From contig JAOVVO010000058.1 of NCBI GenBank assembly GCA_028564675.1, forward strand, positions 62,001-126,000: a DNA stretch of 64,000 bases, written 5' to 3'. The notes beneath the pieces were generated by a model that was not told the origin of the DNA, did no database searches, and saw only the letters and a program-made list of their open reading frames with translations. Both the position numbers and the translations under genes were made by a program. This DNA comes from Onchocerca lupi (lineage: Eukaryota; Nematoda; Chromadorea; Rhabditida; Onchocercidae). Positions 1 through 12,800 of the stretch are shown here, in pieces. Position 1 is the stretch's first letter, and every line of letters begins with the position of its first letter.

Positions 1-714
1 CCTCATCATGTAAACAACCTAACACCAAACTGTCAATTCATGAAATTTCGGTAATCCTTATCAAGCCTTAATGATGCATATCTATAAATAAAAAGAGAAA
101 GCAAAAAGAATGATGATTTTGTCATCGAAAAGCATTGATAAAAATGACACAAGTCAGTTACATCGAAAAATTGAAGTTCTGATTGAATTTCAACATCCTA
201 CATATTTTCTGTTAATTTTAGAAATCTCAAAAATAATTCATAGTGCTCTTTAATCAATATTAAGCATTAGTCATCATCTGATGTAAATAAGTCAAACGAA
301 CAGTGCTGCCACTAAATATATGTGATTACATCATCCATGGATGATAACCCCAATTGAATAATCTGGGTTAATTAGAATTCATGGATCAAATATGGTAAAA
401 ATATTAAGTTGAATAAATAAATAAAAAAAGCTAGTCCGATCAACATAAGTAAAACAATAAAATGAATTAAATTAGAATCATAAGATGAATGATTGCTATA
501 ATATCAAGAAACGAAAAACAAAAGAAAATTCTGGATAAATATTGCATTTATCTCAAAAATTTTTTAAGAAAATTTAGATTTTATTTCCAAATCTCCTTCA
601 TTCTAACCACTCCATAGAAGTTTTAAATAATGTATGATTGAATTTCGGGCCATTTTATGCCATGCATTTATTGTCATCTTATCAAGTATTCAAACAAAAA
701 TAAGTAAAAATAAC

Positions 715-2010
715 CTCCTTCACAAACTGCAACATGTTCGCAAAATAATCCCGTCAGTTGTTCAACACCCTGTGCTGTCTTTCGCGTATTTTCTGCAGTT
801 TGTTGTGATTCATAACTTTGATCAAGTCTTTCCTCTTTTGTCTCATTACCAATTGCTTCCACCTGAAACAAACAGCCAGCTAACAACTCCAAAACATGCA
901 TTATTAAAGCCCATTTCTTCTTTTTTCAGCGGGAATCAAAAATACTGAGTTCTCTAGGAGCCAGGTAATTTACAAGCTTAAGTTAAACTTGCAAACTCCT
1001 TGGAGTCAATTCATCAGCACTTATATTTTTCCGATAATCTATAAGCTAAATAAAGCCATAAAATAAGCTGAGGTTCAATAAAAGCCATCTCATCAATATT
1101 TATACTTTTAAGAAAGATTCAATTTTAATATCATTCAATGCTACTCAGTTTAATTTCAGAGAATAAATATTGTTTTTAATCACTTCTTAAAAGTATTGCA
1201 TTCTTAACTTGTTCTTCTCCTTAAACTTAAAAGAGGCATAATTTCATGCCTCTTTTAAGAGGAATATTTCACTTGGGAATAGTTTAGTCTGCATATGATA
1301 ATATATAGACTAAACTGCTCCTAAGTGCGAATACTCAAAAAATATACATATATTCAAATTAATCTGGTGATAGAACTTTTGAATTTGTAGTTTCCTGAAA
1401 AATATATTCTGTTGCCTCCAACAGCAGCTTTTTTAAAATCACAATCTCGATTGGCTCTTTTATCAAAAGCTTTAAAAAGTCTATCTTCAGGAAAATAAGA
1501 AAATTAACCTCAACATCAACAAATTCGCGATGACTTTTCAAAACTAGATGCACTGGTGGGGAATTACGAGATCTGTTTGAACTATTACGCTTCATACTGC
1601 GATGCAATAAACAGTCAGGAGCTGTAGTCCCATGACTTCTTTTATTATTGGATATCATCAAGTTGAATGAATTTTTGGCATTTCCATCATGATAATTTAA
1701 ACCATTCTTGTCATGCGAAATAAGTGCTGGAAACATCAAACAAATATTATTCACAAAAGGACCAAATCTAATTTTAAATACCATGCCTTTTAAGCAACTA
1801 ATTGAATGACACCTTAAAAGTCGCCACAAGTATTATCTAAGACAATAAGTTCAAACCATTTGAAAATTCTAGAATACCAGCATTTGTTTGCAAATGGTCA
1901 GAATAAAAAGACTTACGCGACCTATTTGCAGATCTATAGACACTAGTCATTTTTGGAATGAAATGTCTGTCAGAACTGCTGTACTGAGAACGACCATGAT
2001 TGTGATCCAT
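715..2010 (-). CDS. Unrecognised small coiled-coil protein, three exons seen, 3' end uncertain
   Basis: I do not recognise this gene. Exon 1 (1917-2010) starts at an ATG and encodes MDHNHGRSQYSS, a polar Ser/Arg/His-rich N-terminus. Exon 2 (1509-1726) joins in phase and continues polar and basic (HDKNGLNYHDGN, SMKRNSSNRSRNS). Exon 3 (715-862) follows an in-phase TTTCAG acceptor and encodes a heptad-like helical stretch (VEAIGNETKEERL, then ESQQTAENTRKTAQG) compatible with a short coiled coil. Its donor leaves phase 1, and I could not find the next exon, so the gene may continue past the left edge. Alternatively exon 2 reads through to a TAA at 1359, giving about 154 aa with a Leu/Ile-rich amphipathic C-terminus. 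The start lies only 445 bp downstream of the stop of the next gene on the same strand, a spacing seen in nematode operons. The phase closure is seen; the function is unknown. Confidence 0.5.
1226..1336. ncRNA. Two adjacent hairpins, the second pre-miRNA-like
   Basis: The first hairpin is a perfect 14-bp stem (1226-1239 with 1246-1259) around a 6-nt loop. The second pairs 262-290 with 307-336 (add 1000) around a 16-nt loop. Its inner 21 positions have one mismatch and two G:U pairs, and the stem then continues for about 8 more positions with one bulge and one mismatch. That geometry resembles a miRNA precursor on either strand. Both hairpins sit in the predicted intron of the coiled-coil gene. 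No known miRNA seed was recognised, so an inverted-repeat element is the alternative. Confidence 0.4.
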
Positions 2011-2454
2011 GTTACGCGTATAGAACCTTAACCAAATTAATTAAAGAAATTATGTAAAAAGAATAATGACTTTTTAATCTTAAAATTTTTCAGGAATCTA
2101 AACTCTTTACTCTCTCGGTAACGAATTCTTATTTATTTGAAGCTTACTTAATATCCGATCTATTCATCTGTGATTGAATTTTCCGACTACTTTGTAATAA
2201 ATAGGATAGCCTTCTAAAAAAAATTATTTTTTTAAAATGCACAGTTCTTACTATGCAAAAACTGTAGATTGAAGAGATTTTAAAAACAGGGCTGTTTCAG
2301 AAAATTTTGGAAAAATTAAGAGCATTCTAAGTAATAATGCTATAAAATGCAGAAAATATTTTTCCGAGATCTTTTGACTCATGATGTCAATCTAAACCTA
2401 ATAATACATAAAAAAATTTTCAAAAAAGTGCATACAAAATTACCAAACGAAAAT

Positions 2455-5400
2455 CTACTTGTCATAATTGTTTCGCTCTCGACTACGAACAAAACTACCG
2501 CTGGTCGAGAAGGCACGTGCAGGATGACTCTTGGAAAGAAGAGCATTTTGTGAGAATTTGCGCCAGTTATTGTCGTTCGACTGATGATATGTAGATATCG
2601 GAGGTAAGTCTGCAAATATTAATTATCAGTACATATAATACATAACATTCTTTTCCATGATATCCACATAATCAACCTTCTGCAAATTCATACTAACTGT
2701 CAAAGTTTTTCTTTTGAATTACATGTCAATTGATTCGAACCAATTCTATTTCAGTGACCAAGAGTCATAAATGTAGCTTTTTATTTTTGCCTTATTTGAA
2801 ATTCAAATAATATTTTGATATTAGCTAACTCTGTTACTTCTATACATCGACAAAGTGCCTAATCCGATTTATCGCAGAATGAAATAATGTAGCATTATCT
2901 TTTATCTTTAAGAACTTTTCTCTTTCCTTCACATCTCCAATCCATTCAATACATAACAAGAATGAAAAAGGAATGGAAGATGATTTCACCTTGATATGAA
3001 TCTGGAATGACTGAAGCAAGCAAAAAAGCGAGCAGAAATTTGAAACTTTATTAAAAAAATATGAAATGTGCTGATAGATTAGAATCAAATAAGCCAAAGT
3101 AACTAGCAGGTAAATCAAGCAAAACAATCTGAAGGCTAACATCGATTATTATATTATCTGGTGATAGCACAATTTTTTTGGTTTTAAGGTGGCGAATAGC
3201 AATATCGAATAAAAAGGAAATAGAACTTAAAACTGGAAGTACATCTGCTTCCTCCGGATTTTCCTTCATTGATGCCATGAGTGGAGATACTAATACTTCG
3301 ATGATTTTTTGCCTGCAAGATCTGCTTCTTTTGTCTTGAAATATATCCAACACTGCTACAGATCTCAAAATCTGGTTTCGCAGTTGGCGATTTCGACTGC
3401 AGCCAATTTAAGTTACGTGTTAATTCACACGGCAAATCGCTTCCATTGCAATGTTCAAATTTGGGTAAATTTTCTAACAGCGAATCTTCATCCAAAAAAT
3501 GATCTGGAAATGGAATACTGCAAACTGTAATAAAAAAACACTGGAGAAAATGACACAGGAAATGACACTGTAACAATTGCGGTGATAGTAAAATAATTGA
3601 AGGAACTCAGTTAATATTTTGTCTATTCCTTAAGATAGCATGGAAATGCTTATTTGTTGCGACCCTAGACTAATTATAATAGTAAACTATACGAGCTTTT
3701 TCATTTTTCTTCGCAAAATCTATTTCCGCAACTATGTAATATTCTCAATTCTTTATGTGTCAAAATTCCTACTCTGTTACCTTGCAAAAGTTTTTCTGGT
3801 TTATCTACCGATAATATTTGAGAATCATTTTCACCAACAGCACATCCTGGAACACTGGATATTCTGGAATCAGTATCGTGTGAAACAGTATTGACATTCT
3901 GAAAATATTATACTTTTAAGTTTAAACTGAATCGATTATTAACCAAACTAAAAAAAACTGAATTCGATTTGATTCGATATATAATTGCAAAGATTAAGCG
4001 AAGTTCTTTTATCTTCCTTTTCTTATCGTATTAACTCAAAATATGGCAAATCTACTCTAAAACTCGATATCTGCCTTTTTTAATAAAGGGCTAACAAATT
4101 TGATAAGCAGCAAATTTTACGAACTTCACCGCTCGTTCGGATACTATCACTTGTGTTCAGCGTTTTAACTATAACATCTGCTGTTGCATTTGTGGTATGT
4201 GATGACAAATCTGAGGTAAAGCGAGATGTTTCGAATTCAGGTACTAGATGAGCTTGTACAGAAGTTCCTTGCGATTGTACTAACTGGGTAGAAAAACTGA
4301 AAAATTATTTGAATCTTGGTAATTATTTTCAATAAACAAGTTTATTATTAATACCATACGCTTTTCCGGTCTAAATCTACGTGATGCTATATTTGTCTCT
4401 TCAGAATATTGAAGAGCATTTGACATATCCTTTTCAGAATATACTTTAAATAATTTTTTTAGATGCTTATTTGTATTAATGCAAAGCTCTCTTAAAATTC
4501 GAACATAATAATGCACTATTTCGAAAACTTCTAGTCAGAATTCTCAATATTCAAAATTCCAATTGTTGCCGAATATTTATTTATATATTTGATTTGCGGT
4601 ATTTTGTCCTGAACAAATATCTTAAAGTTATTTTCAATGTATTTTTCATGGATTTGCAAAAATCACAGTCTATTATCCTGTAGAAATATTTTACATTATT
4701 TTAAGAATTAATTTTGCAGGAACTGACAAATTTCGAATCTATAACTGTTCTTCTTGCAATTTTACTGAGTAACAAGCAGGTAATAAATAGTTAAGTAAGC
4801 AAATCTAATTTTTAATTTGAGTTTTCATTTCTATTAACTTCAACTTTCTAAGTCTTTCATAAATCAAAGCAACATAATCCTTCAAAACTAGGACAGTAAA
4901 AGTTACTTCATTTCTCTTTCTATACATATGTGAAAAAAACTTATAACGAATATTATGCATGAAAAAAAAAAAAAGTCCTCTTATCTTTCTACTTTTGTGC
5001 TCAATAAAACTCGAAAATTGAAATAATTGTTCCAATACATGAAGAAAAAAAGATTTAGAATAATACCAATAAAAAAAATGAAAGGCAGAAATTTCAAGCG
5101 ATAGTCTTTCAGCTAATGAAGTTATCGTTTGAAGCAACGATTAACTTAATAGACTACAGAGCTATTGCTTCTCTGTTTGATTCTTTCCTACCGTGTTCAT
5201 CCGCACGAAAAAGCAGAATTCTCACAATTCTTACAGAATCAATTAAGTGGTAATAATAATAAATTAATAATTAATTAAAGCTATTGCTCTTTAAATCATT
5301 CTTAAGCAATTTCAACGAACATCTCTACAACGATCAATTGAAATGAACCGAATGTATAACAAACATACAATAAATAGGCTGGAGAAACTGCTTCAAAATG

Positions 5401-6409
5401 ATTAGGAAAAAGTTCAACAAGAGTCATAGCAATGTCTGTTAAAGTTTTCAATAAATTCATTTTGCATAACATGCGCTTGGACATACTTAAAAATGTGATT
5501 TAAAAAAAAAAAAAGAAAAAAATACATATCAAAATAAAAAGTACAGGAAAGTAGCCAGTTTTTCAGATTATAAAAAGTTATTCTGGCATTTATTTCAAAG
5601 AATCTGTCTTCAATAGGCCGACGTTTTTTACATGACAATAATAGAAATAATGCTACTGTTGATTAAACGAAATGAAATCCCTTCTTCTCAAGTCCTAAGT
5701 GCGAATAAAAAATTAAAATTCATGAAATCATATACCTTTCCAAACAATGAATATAAGTCTCAATCGCTTCTAACGGTATGAAAAAACGGTTAAAAGATTG
5801 CAAGCAGCAGTAGGAGTGGTAGTGTTTTCAAATCCAGTTCCGATTCCAAATCTGAGACTTATGGTCAATGGGCCTTTCCCGTTTTTAGCCAGATATCTTT
5901 TTTGTAGATTGAATAATTTCATAGCAGAAGGATAACATACTGAGTATACTGCAACCAAAACGTTTGAAGAAGCATGCCCTGTTGAGTGTAACAAATATTC
6001 TGGTATCTGCTGCGACTGAAAGTGTTGTTTTTGCATGTAAAAACTAATGGTAACGAAGTAAAAATCACAAAAGTTTGCTAACGATGATGTTCCAACGCTG
6101 TGATTCGAACAGAGTTATCTTAAGAAATAGTTTATGATGCTGAATGGTAATTTCTATCAGAAGACAAAGCAACTTCCACATGATCTGGAAGAGTTTCAGA
6201 TTTTTTCTGCTGTATTATCAGCTATTTCGAAAGTCAATTCCAGAGATAATGGAATCGACATAATCATCATTGCCGGTACTATTACTGCTACTAATGTTTG
6301 ATAATAGAGAAATATCATATAGTTTGTCCAATCTTGGTTGAGCAAATTTGCAGAAGTTCCTGCGATTCAGCCAAAAAAAGTTGTGAAGAAAGTTGCATGT
6401 GCTGCTCAC
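2455..6409 (-). CDS. Unrecognised multi-exon protein, helical N-terminal part and Ser-rich tail
   Basis: This gene was assembled from exons and I recognise no certain family. The firm 3' part is four exons: 4125 to about 4296, 3835-3898, 3234-3524 and 2455-2609. The last three phases close exactly, ending at a TAG in a polar Ser/Arg-rich tail (KSHPARAFSTSGSF). Further 5', exon-like blocks are hydrophobic and helical. They lie at about 6270-6400, about 5784-6015 (SSNVLVAVYSVCYP), about 5330-5480 (LTDIAMTLVELFPNH), about 5050-5140 (ITSLAERLSLEIS) and 4360-4514. The layout, helical repeats followed by a low-complexity Ser tail, loosely recalls hyccin/FAM126 or HEAT-type scaffolds, but no diagnostic motif supports either. 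The start is unknown; the ATG at 6407 is only a placeholder. The 3' exons are likely real, while the 5' joins are tentative. Confidence 0.45.
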
Positions 6410-9267
6410 TGTTGTACCGTAGCTGGTTATTGGAGGAATAATCTTTTAGGATTCAAAAAATAGTAATAATAATAAAAAGGACAAATACTCATTGGTATAG
6501 CAGTATTGGCAAAATGATCAATAAAAAGACTGCATGCTGCTAAAAATTATCATCATTAATGGAAATCGGTTAAATTCTTATTAAAGCAGCAATAATCTTC
6601 TAAAATATGCTTGCATCAAATTCTTCATCAAAGTTTTGACGAAAACGGACAAGATTTGAAGAAAAAATTAGGTGTTATCCCAAAAATGTTTTCAGAGATT
6701 TGAACATTACTCCACGATTCAAGTTTCAATTACAATGATGAACAATATATTGGCATAGAAGGCAAGAATATAACAGAACATCTCGAATGTTGCAGTTTGG
6801 TAAATTGGAATATTTCCGCATCTGAAGCAATGCTTCTTTTGATCTGTTTTCTAAACATTAATAAACTAAAAATCAAAATCAAACTACTGAAAAGGAAATA
6901 AAAAGTGATAAAAGGCTATGGTAATATACAATGTAATGCAATAAGTTTTTTTTTTTTTTAATATAAAATAAATTCATATAATATATATAATGTAAACAAA
7001 GATAAGAAAGCAAATGGTGTCAAGAAAGGAGTAAAAACAAAATATAGGACAGCAGGTAGGTATACATATAAAACCAACATTATGAACGAAAATTTCGGAA
7101 AAAAAAGACAAATAATTTCGCTCACTTGTAAATAGTTTTTCTACTTTTTATAAATTCAATTCAGTTTTGTCTGGCGTGCGACAGATTATACAACTCGTAT
7201 GTATTGCTGCGTAGACACGAAGAAAAACACTCCAGCGGCAGTTGGTAATTATGCATGACAGCTTTATTTTTTTATAACCTTACATTTAATCGTCCCAACG
7301 TCAAAAAAAATGTATTTTTCCACTTGATCACAGCAACATTTTTAAAACTTCCCTAAAATAAATCTTGATAAGTTGATTCAATCATTAAAAATGTTTTTGA
7401 AGAATTTCCACAAGTACTGGAATTTAGAACTGCATAAGTTAAAAGTTTCAACTACTGTCAGGAACATATATATAATTGCACCCTATCCAGTCAAGCATAC
7501 TTCAATTTTATTGTTACGATTGCTGTCAATGAAAGATTGTCAAAGGAAAAATGAATTGGAAAACAGGAAATAATCAAATGCTTAGAACTAAAGACACCAG
7601 TAGAATCACAGTATAAGCACAGCAGTATTTCAGAATATTTACAAAAATTTTTCACTTGCATCAGACTGAACAAAAATCTCATTTCATAACATAGCACATT
7701 GCCAGTCGTTTTACTTAACGATCTTTTGAAGGAATAAGTTGAGTACCAGTGTAGTAAACTACCTGCCCTCTATCATACCAATCATAGCATAAGTGATAGT
7801 AAGTAGACTACTTAAATACTATGGATAGCATATCCTATATAAAAACTACATATGCTTTCCACTTTATGCAAGTGAAAAATGAAGATACACAGCTAACTCC
7901 CATTTTGAAATTTTCCATAATCATAAAAAGTCATTCAAACTTTAATGCACATGAGTCTTTGTGAATTGTTGTATTAACAATCGTTCCTTTATTTATAACT
8001 ATTTAGCGACTTTAAGGGCAAAAATTATTTCTATATTATCTGATACGAGGTCAGGAGATAGAAAAAAGTCACTCCTTTTATATCCTTTTTTTTCTTTATA
8101 AAAATCCAAAAATCTAAAAACTGCTGAGAATTTCATAATATGTAAGAACGAATCAAAAATCATGAGTGATGTAAAACACTTTACGACATACGGAATATGC
8201 AGATCGCTTAAAAATAGTAAAAATTGCTGACTTCAATCAACGCATAACATCACTAATTATAAACTGGATAAGTAAACAATATTTATAGAAAGAATAAATG
8301 AGAAAAAAAGCACTAAGTATGTCGCATTCATTAAATATTCTTCTGTTTTATAATCAAAAAGCGAAAAACTATCAGATACAAGATAACTAATGTGTTTCTA
8401 TAGTTGAGATCAATGTTCTTATATTTTCTTACACTTATTTAAATGTAAATGAGAGTATCAAAATCATACAACATGAGTTGGTCAAACTGCCAATAACTAC
8501 TTCTAACAGTATCTTCTAAAACAGAAATTATGAAATACGAATTTGCGGAAACAAGTGAATTTCCTAAACTTCAAAAATATTGTTTTGTTTTTCCTTTATT
8601 AAAAACGACAGTAAATTAAAAATGAAAAAACCCGTTTGAAATCTGAATTATTAATTCTAATTTACACAGGCAAACGATGGAATGAAAAATGACATAGCAA
8701 AACTATTTATAAACATCACTTTAATCCGTGCTTATTCACCACTAATACTCGAGCTTCTAATCACTACTTTATCCTCTTCCTGCGACATTTGGTTGAGAAA
8801 TTTTGCATAGAGTTTATTATATTCAGCCGATGAATTTTTAAATATAACGGATTTGGCCCCAAATAAATGATCAAAAACAATATTCTTGATTTTTAGTTTA
8901 CATTTATATAAAAAAAATCTTTATAATAAATTTAAAGTCAAAAGTTGAAAATTTCTTCTACCCTAGTTCAACAAGAACAAAGAGAAGCAAAGAAGGGAAT
9001 AACCACTTTTCGAGTAGTAACATAGCGCACATATCGATGGCCGATACATCGTCAAACTGAAGACACTATTTGGTTTTTCAGTATATCCTACCTCTTGTTT
9101 TTCAATACACCCTACTTCGCACAGAGACTAGAACTGCGAACTGAAGTCATAGTGTATCGCTCATTCCACAAATACTCTCATACAAATTCTCACAAGTGTA
9201 TATAAAGCTTGCACATGATAACAAGTAACTGTCATTCACTACGAAAAAAAATAGTAAACGAACAAAT
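6410..9267. other. Intergenic stretch, no gene seen
   Basis: About 2.9 kb of A+T-rich DNA. It has no exon-like open frame with matching splice sites on either strand. The 66-codon frame near 7373 has ordinary A+T-driven composition and no splice context. I see nothing specific beyond short A and T runs. Confidence 0.5.
9201..9206 (+). promoter_or_regulatory. TATA-like box upstream of a 51-aa ORF
   Basis: TATAAA lies 62 bp before the ATG at 9268. In DNA this A+T rich such a match is weak evidence by itself. Confidence 0.2.
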
Positions 9268-9423
9268 ATGCAAAGTTTGAGTTTTAAGGATACGAAATCC
9301 TGCCTTGGAGATGCGATGGGAAACAGTTCAAAGACTGATGAGGAAAGTCCTACTAGTTGGGTTTTTTGTTTCATGAAGTGTGTGTTGGATACAAATCCAA
9401 ATGTTCTTTTTGCACCTGTTTAA
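9268..9423 (+). CDS. Candidate 51-aa small ORF
   Basis: An uninterrupted ATG-to-TAA frame of 51 codons starts MQSLSFKDTKSCLGDAMG and ends DTNPNVLFAPV. It has a balanced residue mix with three Cys (one in KSCL, two in FCFMKC) and is not the Lys/Ile/Phe/Asn-heavy output typical of noise here. There is no signal peptide or clear membrane segment. A TATA-like hexamer lies 62 bp upstream. It sits alone on the plus strand, about 460 bp beyond the 3' end of the convergent 476-aa gene. It could equally be one exon of a longer gene or chance. No family was recognised. Confidence 0.25.
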   Translation: MQSLSFKDTKSCLGDAMGNSSKTDEESPTSWVFCFMKCVLDTNPNVLFAPV

Positions 9424-9591
9424 CATTTACTTCATTATTTTGGTAATTTGACTGCTCTCTTTTCTATTTCACATAGTTTTTCACAATTTTCACTATATTC
9501 TTTTCCTAACAAAATGATGGCCTTCAATTTTACAGTCAAATAATTTCTTGACTAATCAGCTCATTCCAAAATTCTATATGTCTCAGTTCAG

Positions 9592-9593
<2 letters not shown>

Positions 9594-9626
<33 letters not shown>
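9594..9626. repeat. A33 homopolymer followed by a T-rich run
   Basis: An uninterrupted run of 33 A residues, then CTG and a T-rich stretch. No target-site duplication or retroposed gene is visible beside it. It is probably a plain homopolymer expansion. Confidence 0.9.
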
Positions 9627-9628
<2 letters not shown>

Positions 9629-9884
9629 GTTTCTTTTTTTTCCAGGAAATTTAACACATTAGGTTTAATTTTGTTTTAGTTTTAATATAATATTTAAATT
9701 TCATTGTCCTATCGAGCAACCAGTTTGTTGTCCAGATCTCGATAGATTTGATCTTTGCTGAAATAGATTTTAATGAGTCCAATATTCATGGGTACAAGTT
9801 CCAACTTTTCAGATCGTGAAACAGTTAATTTTTCCTAACCTTATTCTAGTTTGTCTGCCATTTATCAGACTAGAGATTTTGAAT

Positions 9885-12800
9885 CTAGAGGACTTGTGTT
9901 TTGTTGAGAAAAAAAAAATAGAACTTTGGAAAAGCCAACAATGATGTTGTTGATCTGTCAATATTTTTTTGGTATTCTTCCATCGAATTTGTTTGATTGC
10001 TATGGATCGACTGACTACTTTCCTTTTTTAATGAAGAACCTGAAATTAAGTCATACTCAACGGATTTGTCCTTGCACTTTTCTTGTGGAATGAAATAAAT
10101 TTCTTCAATAGAAATTAGTGAAGAAAATTCATGATAAACCGAATAGAAAAAAAGCGAAAAAGATTAAATTTAACATCCAAAAAAACAGAATTATGATGTT
10201 TAACACTGATCTGTATTTTCTAAAAATCGATCCGTCTCTATGTTCAATGTAAAATTTTGCAATGGTCTCAATGTTCTTCTCTAAGTAAGATGTATTCTAT
10301 AAGAAGTCGGAAAATAAACGATATTTTAACTTCATTTAATGATTACATTCAAGTCTAGAACTAAGTGTAACGAAATCCATTAAGAACTTACTAAAGGCAT
10401 TTGTCGCAGAACGTAAAAAATTTGTGTTGTATTTCCTCTTGCTGCATTTACTGCTACTGAAAAAAGTCGTGACGATGAAAATTAAAATTGAGAAATAATC
10501 GGCAGGTAAAAGTTGTTCCATCAGCTGTTTCTATTTAGATGCAAAAATTATTTTAACCACATAATTTAACACATCCATGTATTTCATGCTTTATTAAATG
10601 ATTTTTAATATGAAACAAATACCAAAATAAGTAATACTAATTCTTTATAAAGTTCCCAAAGTTCCGAAATGAAATAAATTTGTCTTCAAAATCAAATATA
10701 TTAAAATGAAATTAATTGGTATGCTTACCATTCGACACTTATTTCCAGATAAATGCTTTGAAGGCGATGTAAAGAGAGAATAATATAATTCTTAAGAGTT
10801 ACCTGTGCACTGAAGGTTTGTATATTCCTTCTCTTAGCGATGTCCTTACAAAATCAGTATCACATTCAGCATATGAATATGTTGATTTTGATGGATAGGG
10901 GTAGGTAAGAGTTTTGCCACTGGTTGTCGAAGAACATATAACAACTTGATCTGGACCACCTCTGAATCTAAATTTTCGAATCTATCCTATATTTGAGCAA
11001 TATGCCACTGCAAAAGCAATAGTGAAATTTAAATGAATATTTCTGATTCTTCAATTAAATAGAAATTTTCCAATGCAATTTTGGAAACCAATTAAATTTG
11101 CCAAAATCTCTTGTTCCAGCCTTGTTTTTATAAGTCCTTTATCAGCAAAAAGAATTCAAATATGGGGAAAAAGTGAAACTATTTTCCTTTAAATATCGCT
11201 ATACATTTCATTATGGTGAAAAAAAAAAAAAGCTTGCTTTACTTCTATGTTTTGATTCATATTCTTTTTTTAGGCTTATGTATGTTAAAAAAAGAAGTGA
11301 AGAATAACGAAAATTCGCAGCTAAATTTGAGAAAAAATAAATTCGAACATGTAAAGAAGTTAATCCAAACGAATGAATTGCCATGCAAAAGTTTTACCCT
11401 TTCATTTACCTTTCCATTTCCTTTTCTTACTTTTTGATTAACTTAACTTATGAAAATGAGAGTAAAAGAAGTAAATGAAGCAAATAATTTACATAATAAA
11501 AAATTCAAAAATTTACGTTTTGGGAGGTGGTGCAGTGCCTGCTGCAGTGTATGTAATGTTTGCACCACTGTATGTTGTTCCTATGATTGATGAGGTTGCA
11601 CCTGATAGCATATCTCCCACATAGTGCGGATTGTGAGCTTGCTCATTTCCTGCATGATAAATACTATACTCTTAAATAAAAGGCAATCGAGAATAATATT
11701 TAAAACTACTAGTTGTGGTAAATGCTGTAATGGATTCTTCAATTCTATTCAAATTCGATGATTAGAGTAATAAAATTACTCAGATATACCTCGAATGTGA
11801 ATTCGTCATATATCACGGTAGAAATTAGTAGTTTAGGTCAATACAATTCAAGAAATCAAATGATACAAATAAATTCTGGCTAACCTTCGTTACCGCTCCT
11901 GAATCGACTTAAAATATTGCAAGTGGACTCACCGAATGATTCCTTTTCGCAACTTAATAAGTAACATTTAGATAAAATAACAGTAACTTTGGTAATATCA
12001 CTAGATTATCTACAAGTCTAATAACATAAAACGAGGATTTCTTTCCTCCGAAGCAAGGTATAAAAATAATCTGATGCAGATCTGAATCTTTCTTGGGCTA
12101 GGGGACTTTAATGAAAGAAGGTAAATTAGAGAGATAAATCTCCAAATGCAACAGAATAGCACTTCTGTAAATTTGTTATCAAATAAATAGGACTTACGAA
12201 ATTTGAAGACCTGAAAAAAATCAAAAGAAATTCGAAATATATTTAGTAAGACCCACCAATGCGATTCAGGAAAACTATTCAACATAAGACGTCGAGGTAT
12301 ACTTCGACCATATGCCTGACGAAGAGGAAGGAGTGGTAATGAAGGTACTGGTCTCGTATAAAATCGTGAAACTTGTTTCGAACCAACATTCCACCCAGAT
12401 CGTCCGTAAGTAGAACGTAATCCAGGAGATTGTTCATCCGTTGTTTTAAGCCTTAATCTATGTGGAGCATTCTCACAGTAATGACCTTCCTGGAGTACTT
12501 CTTTCACCAATAGAGAATGGTGATTTTTAGAAAAGCTATCAGTTGACGTACGATCACAGTATGAATTGTATGGTAATATATCAGTGGTCGTATTCATTGT
12601 CGGAATCGAAAAGCTGCAATGCGGAAGAGGTAAAGCTTGATTGGCAGCTAAAGAACTATTAATCGAATGTGATAAAGGTGGTATTGGTGGCTGAATAAGT
12701 TCGGACGGAGTTTCTGATGCTGCTTTTGCTTGCTGTACGTATGGAGTAATATTTTTAAGCAAAAACGACTTCGAGTTGTCACATGAAATCACCATCGACT

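Noticed and set aside
3051..3368. Alternative 105-codon frame overlapping the 3234-3524 exon
   Set aside because: It looks protein-like, but only the other frame closes phase with both neighbouring exons and uses the strong acceptor at 3524/3525.
1319..5707. 15-nt exact match (TCCTAAGTGCGAATA) at 1319 and 5693
   Set aside because: A few 15-nt matches are expected by chance in 64 kb; flanks are not similar, so it is not evidence of a repeat family.
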